Part shown: in pieces, positions 44,901 to 53,529 of the stretch
Numbering within the stretch: the first letter of the stretch is position 1
Layout of the letters: each line of letters begins with the position of its first letter
Assembly: GCF_010500965.1 (NCBI RefSeq)
Contig: NZ_QVMI01000004.1
Location: 124,001-188,000, forward strand
Direction of reading: 5' to 3'
Length of the DNA stretch: 64,000 nucleotides
From: Bacteroides sp. 51
Lineage (GTDB): Bacteria > Bacteroidota > Bacteroidia > Bacteroidales > Bacteroidaceae
The notes under the pieces: model-generated
Told to the model about the DNA's origin: nothing
Seen by the model: only the letters and a program-made list of their open reading frames with translations
Databases searched by the model: none
Position numbers and translations under genes: made by a program

Positions 44901-46204
44901 ACCGGCTTCCATCGCCCGAAATCCTTTTCGATCAGGACGCCATGCAAAAGGTGGTTACCAACCTGTTGTCCAATGCTATTAAATTCACACCCGATGGTGG
45001 ACAGGTGAGTATATACGTGGCCTCGGTGGCAAGGTGCCACAGCCAGGTTTCCATGCAGGCGAGCGATGAAGTGCCGCCCGCAAAAGAATGGTTATATATA
45101 AGTATAAGAGACACCGGATCGGGAGTGGCCGAAGAAGATATGGCCAAGATCTTCAACCGCTTCTACCAATCGCAGCAAGGTGCCGCAGCCAATCGCTCTT
45201 TTCCGGTTTATGGACAGAGCGGGACGGGCATCGGGCTTTACCTCTCGAAGCGGATCGTGCAGTTGCATGGCGGAACGATTAAGGTAAGGAACAACCGTAA
45301 AGTCGGGGCTTCGTTCTGTATTAGCCTGCCGCTATCGCGTGAAGAGGCTGCCCTGACTATGGATACCGCTATTGCACACCCGGTTATCCTGCCCGATACG
45401 CCGGACTTTGTGCCCTCGCACTTCTCCCCCAACCGCCTGACGATGCTGATTGTGGAGGATAATAAAGATATGCGCGGGTATATCCGCTCCATACTTTCGG
45501 AACAATACAACATTCTTGAAGCCGAGAACGGGGCCGAAGCATTGACGGCTTTGTCTACCTGCAATGTCGATTTCATCATTAGTGACCTGATGATGCCTAT
45601 AATGGATGGCATAGAATTGTCGCGCAAGGTAAAAGAGAACTTCGCCATTTCGCATATCCCCTTCCTGATGCTTACAGCTAAGACTTCACAGGAATCACGC
45701 CTTGAGAGTTACCGTACGGGGGTGGACGAGTATTTATTGAAACCGTTTAATGAAGAGTTACTACTCACCCGCATATCAAATATCCTGGAGAATCGCAAAC
45801 GATACCAGCGGCAGTTTGCAGTTAAAATGGATGTCGAAGCGTTGAACATTGAAGAAGAATCGAGCGATAAAAAGTTCCTGAACAAAGCGTTGGATATTAT
45901 AAAGTCTAACTACCAGAACCCCGCCTATGAATCGGGCGACTTTATTGAGGCCATGGGGGTAAGTAAAAGTTTGCTTAACAAGAAAATGCAAAGCCTCACC
46001 GGGCAATCCATCGGGCAGTTTATCCGTAATTACCGGTTGAATATTGCCCGCGAACTGATTGAGAAGAACAAGGTGACCCGGAACATGAATGTTTCTGAGA
46101 TTGCATACGAGGTAGGTTTTAATGATCCGAAGTACTTCACACGATGCTTTACTAAGCGATATAATATTCCGCCAAGCAGCTTGATGGAGGGTGAAATAGG
46201 TTAA
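41930..46204 (+). CDS. Hybrid two-component system sensor/regulator (HTCS) of the arabinan locus
   Basis: A 1424-residue one-piece regulator. Signal peptide (1-24); periplasmic sensor of about fourteen Reg_prop propeller repeats in two blocks (about 35-700; NIWIGWG- and LWVGTVEGGLN-like motifs); Y_Y_Y domain (about 725-800); one membrane segment (about 807-828); HisKA with FFTNITHEFRTPITL (phospho-His near 899); HATPase with SGTGIGLYLSKRIV; receiver with ISDLMMPIMDG (phospho-Asp near 1219); and a C-terminal AraC-type helix-turn-helix (about 1320-1424). It would bind arabino-oligosaccharides in the periplasm and activate the flanking operons. The ATPase domain has an odd insertion near 1033-1052. 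Confidence 0.95.
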   Translation: MKKLAFTFLFLLYYCTQNGYLFAQESFSTHYNTTYVTMDNGLLHNFIDDIYKDSQGFLWISTAGGGLSRYDGYEFIHHNTNTTRSKLRSNFIRKVCEDNFGRLWVISEGGIDILDLSTQEHVILTDHKGAFEVLRNGNALSIAKDSKGNIWLYDNGLIHKIEFDARGEIHRVLSLQIPPSPIQFITMNDIDEDGNIWIGWGSSVLKLYAAEDGTLRSTQAAQGLTLEPNLLILSLIIKENEVWIGTNSGLFRYNRNENVLKGYMYNRNNLRSISQDYITDLAVTHDKRLLVSTLRGLNIYNPITDDFERISTNDKSSVHRNNSLNSNFLNCILTDEDIIWIGSETGGINKMTPQRLTVRNYAYSKENPFSLSQNPVNAIYEDKNETLWVGTVEGGLNRKLKGQEQFTHYTTDAPSYIAHNSVSALTSDHENRLWIGSWGNGITLLDINHPERRAMKYISSHTYPGFPIDFVGSLHYDPINRGVWIGTNPGIYFYDMQTDQISLPFNDKGTENAFGCIGALIDTKGRLWMGSMEGIYVIDLHSRKDGFFTYKHFKYKLDQPESRLLEKASCFYQAKDGTIWVGSNAYGMYQFIEEENNNHFVSYTMDHGLINNGVRGILEDDRGRLWVSTNNGLSCFDGSTNSFINYTKEDGLSNNQFYWNAHYRSKSGLLYFGGLNGLTAIEANKQQILNAPSLVRFTKLRIMNEEVYPDSKHIDTNISTARVLQLHESDKSFSLEFSALNYSSQAATYKYRLLGFDDEWIETPSSRRFANYTNLKHGDYVFQVMYIPEGVTGDLPVTELSVIVSPFFYKRPWFILLMIVFVICTTIYIYKRRIRTLQEQKELLHRTVEERTKELALQNEVLTQQNDKITRQKTQLVKMSKKVQELTIDKLSFFTNITHEFRTPITLIIGPIERALKLSYNPQVIEQLNFVERNSKYLLSLVNQLMDFRKVESGKLDINKTKSDFLKFIDSIVLPFTVFAEERNITISKYYRLPSPEILFDQDAMQKVVTNLLSNAIKFTPDGGQVSIYVASVARCHSQVSMQASDEVPPAKEWLYISIRDTGSGVAEEDMAKIFNRFYQSQQGAAANRSFPVYGQSGTGIGLYLSKRIVQLHGGTIKVRNNRKVGASFCISLPLSREEAALTMDTAIAHPVILPDTPDFVPSHFSPNRLTMLIVEDNKDMRGYIRSILSEQYNILEAENGAEALTALSTCNVDFIISDLMMPIMDGIELSRKVKENFAISHIPFLMLTAKTSQESRLESYRTGVDEYLLKPFNEELLLTRISNILENRKRYQRQFAVKMDVEALNIEEESSDKKFLNKALDIIKSNYQNPAYESGDFIEAMGVSKSLLNKKMQSLTGQSIGQFIRNYRLNIARELIEKNKVTRNMNVSEIAYEVGFNDPKYFTRCFTKRYNIPPSSLMEGEIG

Positions 46205-46324
46205 ACACACACCTTTAGGAAAATTATCAACACCTCTATACATATAAAACAAACCCAAACAGCATAACATCTCTTAAATGGCACTAAAATAACTGCCCCA
46301 CAAGGCTTCTGAAGCCGGTTTTTA

Positions 46325-46408
46325 CGTTTGCTGCAAACATCAACTTGCGTTTGCTGCAAACGCAATGTTGTCTTTGCAGCAAACGCAAGTTGATGTTTGC
46401 AGCAAACG
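46325..46408. repeat. Perfect 36-bp inverted repeat built from TTTGCTGCAAAC units
   Basis: Arms 46325-46360 and 46373-46408 are exact reverse complements with a 12-base loop. Each arm holds two copies of the palindrome TTTGCTGCAAA (or its near-identical TTTGCAGCAAA), so the element is a palindrome made of palindromes. It lies between the HTCS gene and its target promoter. Confidence 0.93.
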
Positions 46409-46499
46409 CAAATCGATATTTCGAAGGAGATTTAGAGTGGAGTAAGGAATCCTTATATTATAGGTTGTTTTTACTCCTATTTTTGACTTATGGTCAATT

Positions 46500-46555
46500 A
46501 TCCACTATCAAAACACAAACGTCCACCATCAAAACACGCAGTACGCATATATTTG
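46500..46555 (+). promoter_or_regulatory. susC promoter with candidate HTCS operator
   Basis: TATATTTG (46548-46555) is an exact -7 box; no -33 TTTG is present. Upstream are two direct copies of TCCAC(T/C)ATCAAAACAC starting at 46501 and 46522, 15 of 16 bases identical, 21 bp apart. The proximal GTCCACC (46521-46527) ends 20 bp before the -7 box, the same spacing as in the leftward arabinan promoter. Confidence 0.7.
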
Positions 46556-46556
46556 C

Positions 46557-46573
46557 AGTGTAGTTTTTACACT
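46557..46573 (+). promoter_or_regulatory. Candidate AraR operator at susC
   Basis: AGTGTAGTTTTTACACT is a perfect 5+5 inverted repeat with a 7-base centre. It starts one base after the -7 box, so it covers the likely transcription start. That position suits a repressor. The same pattern occurs before the ara operon (55604-55620). Confidence 0.65.
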
Positions 46574-46604
46574 AAATCATTCATTAACCAATAAAATCTA
46601 TATT

Positions 46605-46694
46605 ATGAGGACAAGAAAATGCCATCACTATTATGAAATCTGTAACCCAACCATCTCCGGTAGGGTTAATTACAATTCTAATCCATCAAATTAA
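46605..46694 (+). CDS. Possible 29-residue leader ORF before susC
   Basis: A short open frame runs from ATG at 46605 to TAA at 46694, within the susC leader RNA and 20 bases before the susC start. The product would be 29 residues, starting MRTRKCHHYYEICN and not resembling a signal peptide. No ribosome-binding evidence exists. It may be chance, or a translated leader that affects susC. Confidence 0.25.
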   Translation: MRTRKCHHYYEICNPTISGRVNYNSNPSN

Positions 46695-46714
46695 CAACCT
46701 TAATACTTTTAAAG

Positions 46715-49700
46715 ATGAGGAAACATTTATTCTTTTCCGTAATGCTTAGCCTGTGTACCTTCGGCGGCATGGCGGTATATTCTACACCTGCAATGGCTAC
46801 CGTGGCACAATCTCCTACTGTCCAGGTTCGTGGCCAGGTAGTCGACGAACAAGGCGAACCCATGATAGGGGCTACCGTTAAAATTAAAGACGGACAAGGC
46901 GGAACCATTACCGACATGGACGGAAACTTCCAATTGGAGGTTCCCGGAAACGCTGTTCTTTTGATAAGCTATGTGGGGTACAAGGAACGCGAAGTGGCCG
47001 TTCGCAATCGTGCCATCATTGAAACCATCCAGTTGGAATCCGACAGCAAGATGCTTGACCAAGTGGTGGTCGTGGGTTACGGTACGCAGAAGAAGTCCGA
47101 CTTAACCGGTTCTGTTGCCGTAGTAGATGCGGAAGCCTTGAAACAGACATCAAACTCCAACATCTCCACCATGCTCGAAGGTAAGGTTCCCGGCGTGCAA
47201 GTCACCTCCGACGGGCAGCCCGGTGCCGACCCTACCGTCCGCATCCGTGGGGTCGGGTCTTTCGGCAGCACCGCTCCGCTGTATGTGATTGATGGGGTGC
47301 CGATGGGAACGACCATCCGCGATTTCTCTTCGAACGATATTGAAACCATCCAGGTATTGAAGGATGCTTCGGCGGCTGCTATTTATGGTTCGCGCGCGGC
47401 GAATGGGGTGATTATCATCACAACCAAACGCGGGCAAAAAGACCAACCGCTGAAGGTAGACTACACTGGATACTTCGGCGTGGATAATATTCCCAGTAAC
47501 GTTTATGATGTAATGAATGCCGACCAATACAGTCAGTACCTCGGTCAATCGGCGGCAAACTCCAACACGCCGTTGCCATCGGGATATACATTGAACAGCG
47601 CAACCGGAAAATATCAATTCCAGGACGACACCAACACCAACTGGTTTGAAGAAGTGTTCAAAACGGGCATCCGCCAGAACCACAACGTGAACCTCTCCGG
47701 AGGGGGTGCCAATAACACCTATAATGTATCATTAGATTATTTCAACCAGAAAGGGACGCTCGAAGGTGCCGGTCCTAACTACGAACGTTATACAGCGCGT
47801 GTGAACAATACGATGGATACGAAATTTATCAAGTTCCAGACGAGCTTGGTTTACTCGCACTCGAATCAGGACAACATGGGCTTGTCGAATGCTTCCGAAT
47901 ACGTTCAGGGTTTGTATGGCGACGTAACCAACGTATTGCGCGGTACCTTGCTCATGCAGCCCACCATCAAGGCATACGACGAGTCAACATGGGTACTCGA
48001 TAACCTGGTAGGAATAGCCAACAACTACAATTATGACGCTTACGGCTATGGCGTTTATTACGATACCATACATGGCGACATCTCCGCTTCCAACCCGTTG
48101 CTGGTAAATCACCTGCTGGAACGCAACACCCGCGTGGACCGCTTCGTGGGAACCGGCTCGGCCGATGTGGATCTGCTCAAAATGGTTGGCGTCGATAGCA
48201 AAAATCATAAGCTCAACTATAAGGTGAACCTCTCTTACAGCAAAACCCACGCCAAGGACCATACCTGGATACCTGCATGGGTGCAAAGTAACCGTGTGTA
48301 CCTGGCCAAAAGCAACGAACGGCTTACCAAAAAGACACGCACTTACTCGGACGCGCTGATTGAGAATGTACTTACTTACGACGGTACGATAGGCAATCAC
48401 CACATCAACGTAGTGGCAGGACAGACGTATCAGGAGGAAAACACCGACGAGCTGACCGGATGGGGTATCAACTTCACCGAGCCTTACTTCCTACAGCTCC
48501 AGAATGCGGCCAGCACATATTCTGAAAGCTACGAGTACAAGCACGCCATCACGTCGTTCATTGGGCGCGTTAATTATAATTACGATGACCGCTACCTGCT
48601 CTCGGCCACCGTGCGCCGCGATGGTAGCTCGCGCCTGACACGGAGCATCCGTTGGGGCACCTTCCCCTCCGTATCTGCCGGATGGCGCTTCGACAAAGAG
48701 AAATTCTTCCCCTTCGATACCAATACGGTAAATATGTTCAAGGTTCGCGGTAGTTATGGTGAACTCGGTAACGAGAATATCGGTGAGTATATGTATCAGG
48801 CGGTGATGTCGCGCAACAACATGACGTACAATTTCAATGGTACCGTAGTAACCGGTTCTGCCGTTTCCACGTTCGTAGACAATAACCTGGCATGGGAGAA
48901 AAAGAAGACCTACAATGTGGGTATCGACCTCGCCTTGTTCCGCAACCGCCTGGAGTTTACGGCCGAGTGGTACAAGAATAGCAGCGAAGACTTGTTGTAT
49001 GCCGTTCCTGTTCCCGAGCAAGCCGGTGTGTCTAATACTACTGTTACAATGAATGCCGCCTCGATGAACAACTCCGGTTTTGAGTTCTCGGCTACCTACC
49101 GCAACCGCGACAACGCCTTCAAGTATGAAATTTCGGGCAACCTCAGCACGTTGCGCAACCGTGTCACTTCGTTAGGTTTTGGTACCGACTCTTACATCTC
49201 CGGGGCTTACATTACCAATGTGGGCCAGGAAATAGGTCAGTTCTACGGCTGGGTGTATGAGGGTATTGCCCGCACGCAGGCAGACCTGGACAGCCATGCC
49301 ACGCAAGAGGGTGCCCAGATTGGCGACTGTCTTTATAAAGATGTAAGCGGACCGGACGGTGTGCCCGACGGTAAAATTGATGCCAACGACCAGGTGGTGT
49401 TGGGCAGCGGTATGCCGAAGATTAATTTCGGCCTCAGTGCCCGCTTTGAATACAAGCGTTTCGACCTGAGCATCGCTACGTTCGGCGCGCTGAAATATCA
49501 CGTCAGCGACGACATCTACAACTCGCTTAACTCTGCCTACGGCTGGGGAAACAAAGAGGTGGGCATGCTCGATGCCAACCGCTGGAGCGAGGACGGTAGC
49601 ACTTACCTCTCCAACGTGCCACGCACGTATGTGACCAACAGTGCCAGCCTGGGTTGGAACGACCTTTTCAGCGAGCGCAAAATTCAGAACGCAGCCTACT

Positions 49701-49924
49701 GGAAGATTGCCAATATAGAGTTGGGCTACAACTTCCCCGACCAGTGGTTCGGCAAATACGTATCTAATGTACGCCTGTACGTGTCGGCACAGAATCTACA
49801 CACATTCACCGGCTATCACGGTTATAATGTTGACTATGCGGGAGGAACGTTCACTCCGGGATACAACTTCTGTTCTTATCCTACCGCACGTACATTCATG
49901 TGTGGCGCTCATTTTACATTCTAA
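46715..49924 (+). CDS. susC: SusC-like TonB-dependent outer-membrane transporter
   Basis: A 1069-residue protein. Signal peptide (about 1-29); a carboxypeptidase-regulatory-like domain (about 33-115, VRGQVVDEQGEPMIGATVKI); a TonB-box region; the plug (about 125-235, LEGKVPGVQVTSDGQPG and VRIRGVGSFG); and a 22-strand barrel ending CGAHFTF. It imports oligosaccharides, here presumably arabinan fragments, under the SusD lid with energy from TonB. It heads an operon with susD, the glycan-binding lipoprotein and a GH43. Confidence 0.97.
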   Translation: MRKHLFFSVMLSLCTFGGMAVYSTPAMATVAQSPTVQVRGQVVDEQGEPMIGATVKIKDGQGGTITDMDGNFQLEVPGNAVLLISYVGYKEREVAVRNRAIIETIQLESDSKMLDQVVVVGYGTQKKSDLTGSVAVVDAEALKQTSNSNISTMLEGKVPGVQVTSDGQPGADPTVRIRGVGSFGSTAPLYVIDGVPMGTTIRDFSSNDIETIQVLKDASAAAIYGSRAANGVIIITTKRGQKDQPLKVDYTGYFGVDNIPSNVYDVMNADQYSQYLGQSAANSNTPLPSGYTLNSATGKYQFQDDTNTNWFEEVFKTGIRQNHNVNLSGGGANNTYNVSLDYFNQKGTLEGAGPNYERYTARVNNTMDTKFIKFQTSLVYSHSNQDNMGLSNASEYVQGLYGDVTNVLRGTLLMQPTIKAYDESTWVLDNLVGIANNYNYDAYGYGVYYDTIHGDISASNPLLVNHLLERNTRVDRFVGTGSADVDLLKMVGVDSKNHKLNYKVNLSYSKTHAKDHTWIPAWVQSNRVYLAKSNERLTKKTRTYSDALIENVLTYDGTIGNHHINVVAGQTYQEENTDELTGWGINFTEPYFLQLQNAASTYSESYEYKHAITSFIGRVNYNYDDRYLLSATVRRDGSSRLTRSIRWGTFPSVSAGWRFDKEKFFPFDTNTVNMFKVRGSYGELGNENIGEYMYQAVMSRNNMTYNFNGTVVTGSAVSTFVDNNLAWEKKKTYNVGIDLALFRNRLEFTAEWYKNSSEDLLYAVPVPEQAGVSNTTVTMNAASMNNSGFEFSATYRNRDNAFKYEISGNLSTLRNRVTSLGFGTDSYISGAYITNVGQEIGQFYGWVYEGIARTQADLDSHATQEGAQIGDCLYKDVSGPDGVPDGKIDANDQVVLGSGMPKINFGLSARFEYKRFDLSIATFGALKYHVSDDIYNSLNSAYGWGNKEVGMLDANRWSEDGSTYLSNVPRTYVTNSASLGWNDLFSERKIQNAAYWKIANIELGYNFPDQWFGKYVSNVRLYVSAQNLHTFTGYHGYNVDYAGGTFTPGYNFCSYPTARTFMCGAHFTF

Positions 49925-49949
49925 TCGTCAATACCTAAAAACATATTTT

Positions 49950-51707
49950 ATGAAACTATATAAATATTCACTTGCCCTCATTTTGGGAATGAGTACGCTG
50001 TTTTCTTGCAGCGACAAGCTGGATTTGTTGAATCCCAACCAGCAAACCTCAAGTACTTTCGGCTATAATGCCGATGATTTGGAGGAATCGGTGATTGCCG
50101 CCTACAACCACATCCGTATGGAGGGTTCTTACGCCCGTGTGGGCTACACCATCGACGTGTGCCGTGGAGATGAAGCCTGGAACTCGTCGCAAGTATGGTA
50201 TATGCCTTTCGATGATTTGAATGCTGAGGTTACTTCGGACATTACGTGGTGGCCCTGGCGGGAATGGTACTACACCATCAACGTGTGTAACTTCGCCATT
50301 TCGCGTTGCGATGAAGATAACAGCCAGCTCACGGAAAAGATGAAACGCATCAAGGGGCAGGTGCTTTTCATGCGCGGACTGTCGTACTACAACCTGGTGG
50401 GTTATTACCAGAATCCGCCGCTGATTACGGATTACGCCTCCTACTCCACGCTCGAAGGGCTTTACGGGGGAAACAGTACCTACGATGACGTACTGGATCA
50501 GGTAGAAAAAGATTTCAAAGAAGCGATGGAACTGCTTCCTTCGCGCGACGAAGGCGGCGAGTGGGCTGGCGGACGTGTTACCTGTGGTGCTGCGGCAGGC
50601 TATTATGCCCGCGCCCTGATGATGCGCCAAAAATTCAGCGAGGCACTCCCGGTATTGAAAGACATCATCGGTAAGAAGTACGGCACGTACAGCCTGATGA
50701 AGAACTATGGAGATAACTTCCGCGAAGGTTCTGCCTACGAGAACAACGCTGAAAGCCTCTTCGAAGTGCAATACCTCGACTATGGATCGCAAGGCACGGA
50801 CGACGAATGGACGCCGGTGAACACCAGCCCCAATGCCACACAAGGTTCGGCCGTTGAGAGCAACTTCGCTCCCGGCAACTATGGCGGTTGGGCAGATATC
50901 TCGGCTTCGCCCTGGCTCTATCATCTTTTCAGAGAAGAGCGCACTACGAACGGTACACTCGACCCGCGTCTGTATTGGACCATCGGAACCTACGAACCCG
51001 ACTGGGCAGATTTCGAATATGGTAATGTAGCTTATACGCAAAAACTTACGGCCACCGACAATATCGTGACCAACAACATTTACGGCGGTCTGCCCATTGC
51101 CAAATTCACCAACCTCCGTACCGGTCTGTACAGTACCGTGGTTACAGGTTTGCGCTGTGGTATCAACCTGCGTCTGATGCGCTATTCCGATGTATTGCTG
51201 CGTGCCGCCGAATGCGAAAACGAAGTCAACGGCCCCACACGGCAGGCTATCGACTGGATTAACGAGGTGCGAGGCCGCGCCAATCTGGCCGACCTGGAAC
51301 TCGCGGACTTCAACAACGCCGACAAGCTCTTCGAGCAGATCGCCAACGTGGAACGTCCCAAGGAGTTCGGCTGCGAATTCGGCCGGGGCTTCGACCTCAT
51401 CCGCTGGGGTTTCTTCTACAACAGCGGTCGCCTGCAACAGCTTAAGGAGCATGGCACCGTTCGCCGCTCTACCGAGGGAACAAAGAATCCGGTGAGCTAC
51501 AGCGACGTAGCAACCGACTCTGAGTTGAAGAGCACGTACGATACCTTCTTGCCCGGACACGAATTCCTGCCCATTGTGCAGCAGTTGATGAACAACAACC
51601 CCAACCTGAAAGGTAATTCCGCTAACTATAGCACGGATAACTCCACTTATTTCAGCGGCAACGGTTGGAAAGTGCGTCCGGTTGTAGATTTAAGCAGTAG
51701 ATACTAA
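49950..51707 (+). CDS. susD: SusD-like glycan-binding outer-membrane lipoprotein
   Basis: About 585 residues from the ATG at 49950. A longer frame runs back into susC, but only this start gives the signal peptide MKLYKYSLALILGMSTLFSC with lipobox Cys20. SusD/RagB features follow: TPR-like helices (FMRGLSYYNLVGYYQNPPL), the central GGW stretch, and the C-terminal RLMRYSDVLLRAAECENEV and REFGCEFGRGFDLIRWG region. It forms the lid of the SusC transporter. It begins 25 bases after susC. Confidence 0.96.
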   Translation: MKLYKYSLALILGMSTLFSCSDKLDLLNPNQQTSSTFGYNADDLEESVIAAYNHIRMEGSYARVGYTIDVCRGDEAWNSSQVWYMPFDDLNAEVTSDITWWPWREWYYTINVCNFAISRCDEDNSQLTEKMKRIKGQVLFMRGLSYYNLVGYYQNPPLITDYASYSTLEGLYGGNSTYDDVLDQVEKDFKEAMELLPSRDEGGEWAGGRVTCGAAAGYYARALMMRQKFSEALPVLKDIIGKKYGTYSLMKNYGDNFREGSAYENNAESLFEVQYLDYGSQGTDDEWTPVNTSPNATQGSAVESNFAPGNYGGWADISASPWLYHLFREERTTNGTLDPRLYWTIGTYEPDWADFEYGNVAYTQKLTATDNIVTNNIYGGLPIAKFTNLRTGLYSTVVTGLRCGINLRLMRYSDVLLRAAECENEVNGPTRQAIDWINEVRGRANLADLELADFNNADKLFEQIANVERPKEFGCEFGRGFDLIRWGFFYNSGRLQQLKEHGTVRRSTEGTKNPVSYSDVATDSELKSTYDTFLPGHEFLPIVQQLMNNNPNLKGNSANYSTDNSTYFSGNGWKVRPVVDLSSRY

Positions 51708-51733
51708 AACAATAACTCTTTAAATTTAAGACA

Positions 51734-53509
51734 ATGAGATTACTCAAAAGAATAACATACGCTTGCTGTACCGTAACCTTGGGGTTGCTGGCACTGACAG
51801 GCTGCGAGGGTGGCGAAATTTACGACGTAAACGCCCCCGACTGGATTTCGGATAAGATACAGGAAATTGAAGATTCGAAGAAACCACCCGAAGAGGAAGA
51901 GCTTGAAGGCATGCAGGAAGATGTGTACACCTTCGGAAATACGGATTACACTTCCGGCTTTTGGTCTGCCTTCTCCAAGTATTACGTTATACCCGACGGC
52001 GAGAAGTGGAATGCGGTGTTCAACCTCCACATCAATCCGGCCGACAATACGTATTACAAGAACTTTGCCCTTATCATCACCAACGATGTAGACCGTGGCG
52101 GTACAGGATATACCGAATACGGAGCCATCCGCTTCGACGTCACCGGTAGCCCTGAGACTTACAATTCCCAGTGGGGCGATCATATCAACTTCCAATACAT
52201 CTCGGGCACGTTGCTTCTCGATCCCGTTGATAATGCAGACGCTAACATACAGCGCCTGGGCGGCAAGATAACCCTCACCGTGGATCGCACCAGCGCGAGC
52301 GCTTTCAACGTAAAGATGACCAACAGCGAAGCCACCAAGACCTACGCGCAACCCTACAAGGAAGAAAATCTGAACGCAGATGCGAGCAACACCAACATCC
52401 GCTGCTTCCTGGTTCCCGAAGGTTCTTACATCAACTTCCAGCAGACCAACATCGTTCCTATCGGTGGGCTGACTTCTGCCGAAGACAAAAATCCGGTATC
52501 CATGGTACTGCAAGATGTGCCCGATCAGGTCAGCCTGGGTACTTCGCTCGAGGATGCCATGGCCAACGTCACCGCCATCGTTACCTTTGAAGAGGGAGTG
52601 ACCAAAACCGTACCGGCTTCCGAACTCTATTTCTCTGCCATCCCCGACATGGAGCAACTGGGCGTGAAAACGCTTGTAGCCATCTACAACAAGACCTTTA
52701 AGGGTGAGAATTGCGATCAACCGGTTGTGGCTAATGCTACTTTTGAAGTCATGGAAATGATGGTATCCATCGAGGTGACTACCCCACCCTCGAACACGCA
52801 GTACTATTATTATACCTCGGCTGCCACCCAGACTTTGGCAGACCGGACAATGGCCTTCGACCCAACAGGCATGGTGGTTACAGCAACTTACGCCAGCGGA
52901 AGCTCAAGAACCTTCGATAACGCGAAACTCAACTTCTCTGCCGTTCCTGCGAAGACCGGTCAGCAGACCGTTACCATTACCGCCGAAGAAGGAGTCACCG
53001 CAACAGTAAGCGTTGCCGTATCCGAGTCAACAGCTTCTGCCGTGACCAACACAGCCAATATGGTAGGAGCCGCAGATAACTCAACGGGCTGGTGGGGAGC
53101 TTTCTCAGACGACTTCAAGGTACCTGTGGGCGAAACAAAGTCTATCACCTTCACCAACTACAGCAGTCAGGCCGGCAACTGGAACAACTTTGTTGTGGTT
53201 CTCCGCAAAGCCGATCTTGCCGAATATGCAGTGGTTCGCGCCGACAACTTTGGATGGGGCGACGGATATGCTGCCTGCCTCCCCAACGGAACACAAGGCG
53301 ACTGGGCCCCCTGGCTTGCCGGTATGAATGGAGCCAAAGTCACAGTTTATGTAACCAACTGCGCCAATGGCACCGCCGACGTTCAGGCAGTGATGGAGGG
53401 TACAACAGGTACCACCTCTACGCAGTACTATTTAGGTATCAACACAGTGGATTCCAACGACCTGAACTTCGCATTGACGGTGGATGGTTGTCATCTGGTG
53501 TTTAATTAA
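51734..53509 (+). CDS. Surface glycan-binding protein with duplicated terminal domains (SusE/F position)
   Basis: A 591-residue lipoprotein (lipobox ALTGC, Cys24). Two similar beta domains lie at the ends. One is near 45-215 (YTSGFWSAFSKYYVIPDGEKWN, YKNFALIITND), the other near 440-591 (NSTGWWGAFSDDFKVPVGE, WNNFVVVLRKADL). Two Ig-like domains lie between (about 245-335 and 345-430). It follows susD by 26 bases, the usual place for a surface glycan-binding protein. The paired domains suggest two binding sites for one polysaccharide. No known binding-module family was recognised. Confidence 0.82.
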   Translation: MRLLKRITYACCTVTLGLLALTGCEGGEIYDVNAPDWISDKIQEIEDSKKPPEEEELEGMQEDVYTFGNTDYTSGFWSAFSKYYVIPDGEKWNAVFNLHINPADNTYYKNFALIITNDVDRGGTGYTEYGAIRFDVTGSPETYNSQWGDHINFQYISGTLLLDPVDNADANIQRLGGKITLTVDRTSASAFNVKMTNSEATKTYAQPYKEENLNADASNTNIRCFLVPEGSYINFQQTNIVPIGGLTSAEDKNPVSMVLQDVPDQVSLGTSLEDAMANVTAIVTFEEGVTKTVPASELYFSAIPDMEQLGVKTLVAIYNKTFKGENCDQPVVANATFEVMEMMVSIEVTTPPSNTQYYYYTSAATQTLADRTMAFDPTGMVVTATYASGSSRTFDNAKLNFSAVPAKTGQQTVTITAEEGVTATVSVAVSESTASAVTNTANMVGAADNSTGWWGAFSDDFKVPVGETKSITFTNYSSQAGNWNNFVVVLRKADLAEYAVVRADNFGWGDGYAACLPNGTQGDWAPWLAGMNGAKVTVYVTNCANGTADVQAVMEGTTGTTSTQYYLGINTVDSNDLNFALTVDGCHLVFN

Positions 53510-53529
53510 CTTAAAAACTTACCAATCCA

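Larger units (their letters stand above)
46205..46556. other. Intergenic region between the HTCS gene and the susC promoter
   Basis: It contains a weak terminator (GGCT-TCTGA-AGCC then TTTTT, 46304-46323) and the 36-bp perfect inverted repeat. A TTGAC-TTATG-GTCAA palindrome (46483-46497) and the candidate HTCS operator follow. Confidence 0.7.

Noticed and set aside
46325-46408. Invertible promoter switch
   Set aside because: The loop between the 36-bp arms is only 12 bases and holds no promoter box, and no recombinase gene is nearby. Flipping would change nothing.
49767-49949. Upstream extension of susD
   Set aside because: It overlaps the end of susC and would bury the clear lipoprotein signal peptide that starts at 49950.
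50049-51560. 503-codon minus-strand open frame inside susD
   Set aside because: It is a shadow of susD in GC-rich codons. It has no recognisable domain, while the plus-strand SusD is complete.
51740-52720. 326-codon minus-strand open frame inside the glycan-binding protein gene
   Set aside because: It is antisense to a well-formed lipoprotein with duplicated domains and has no domain or promoter of its own.
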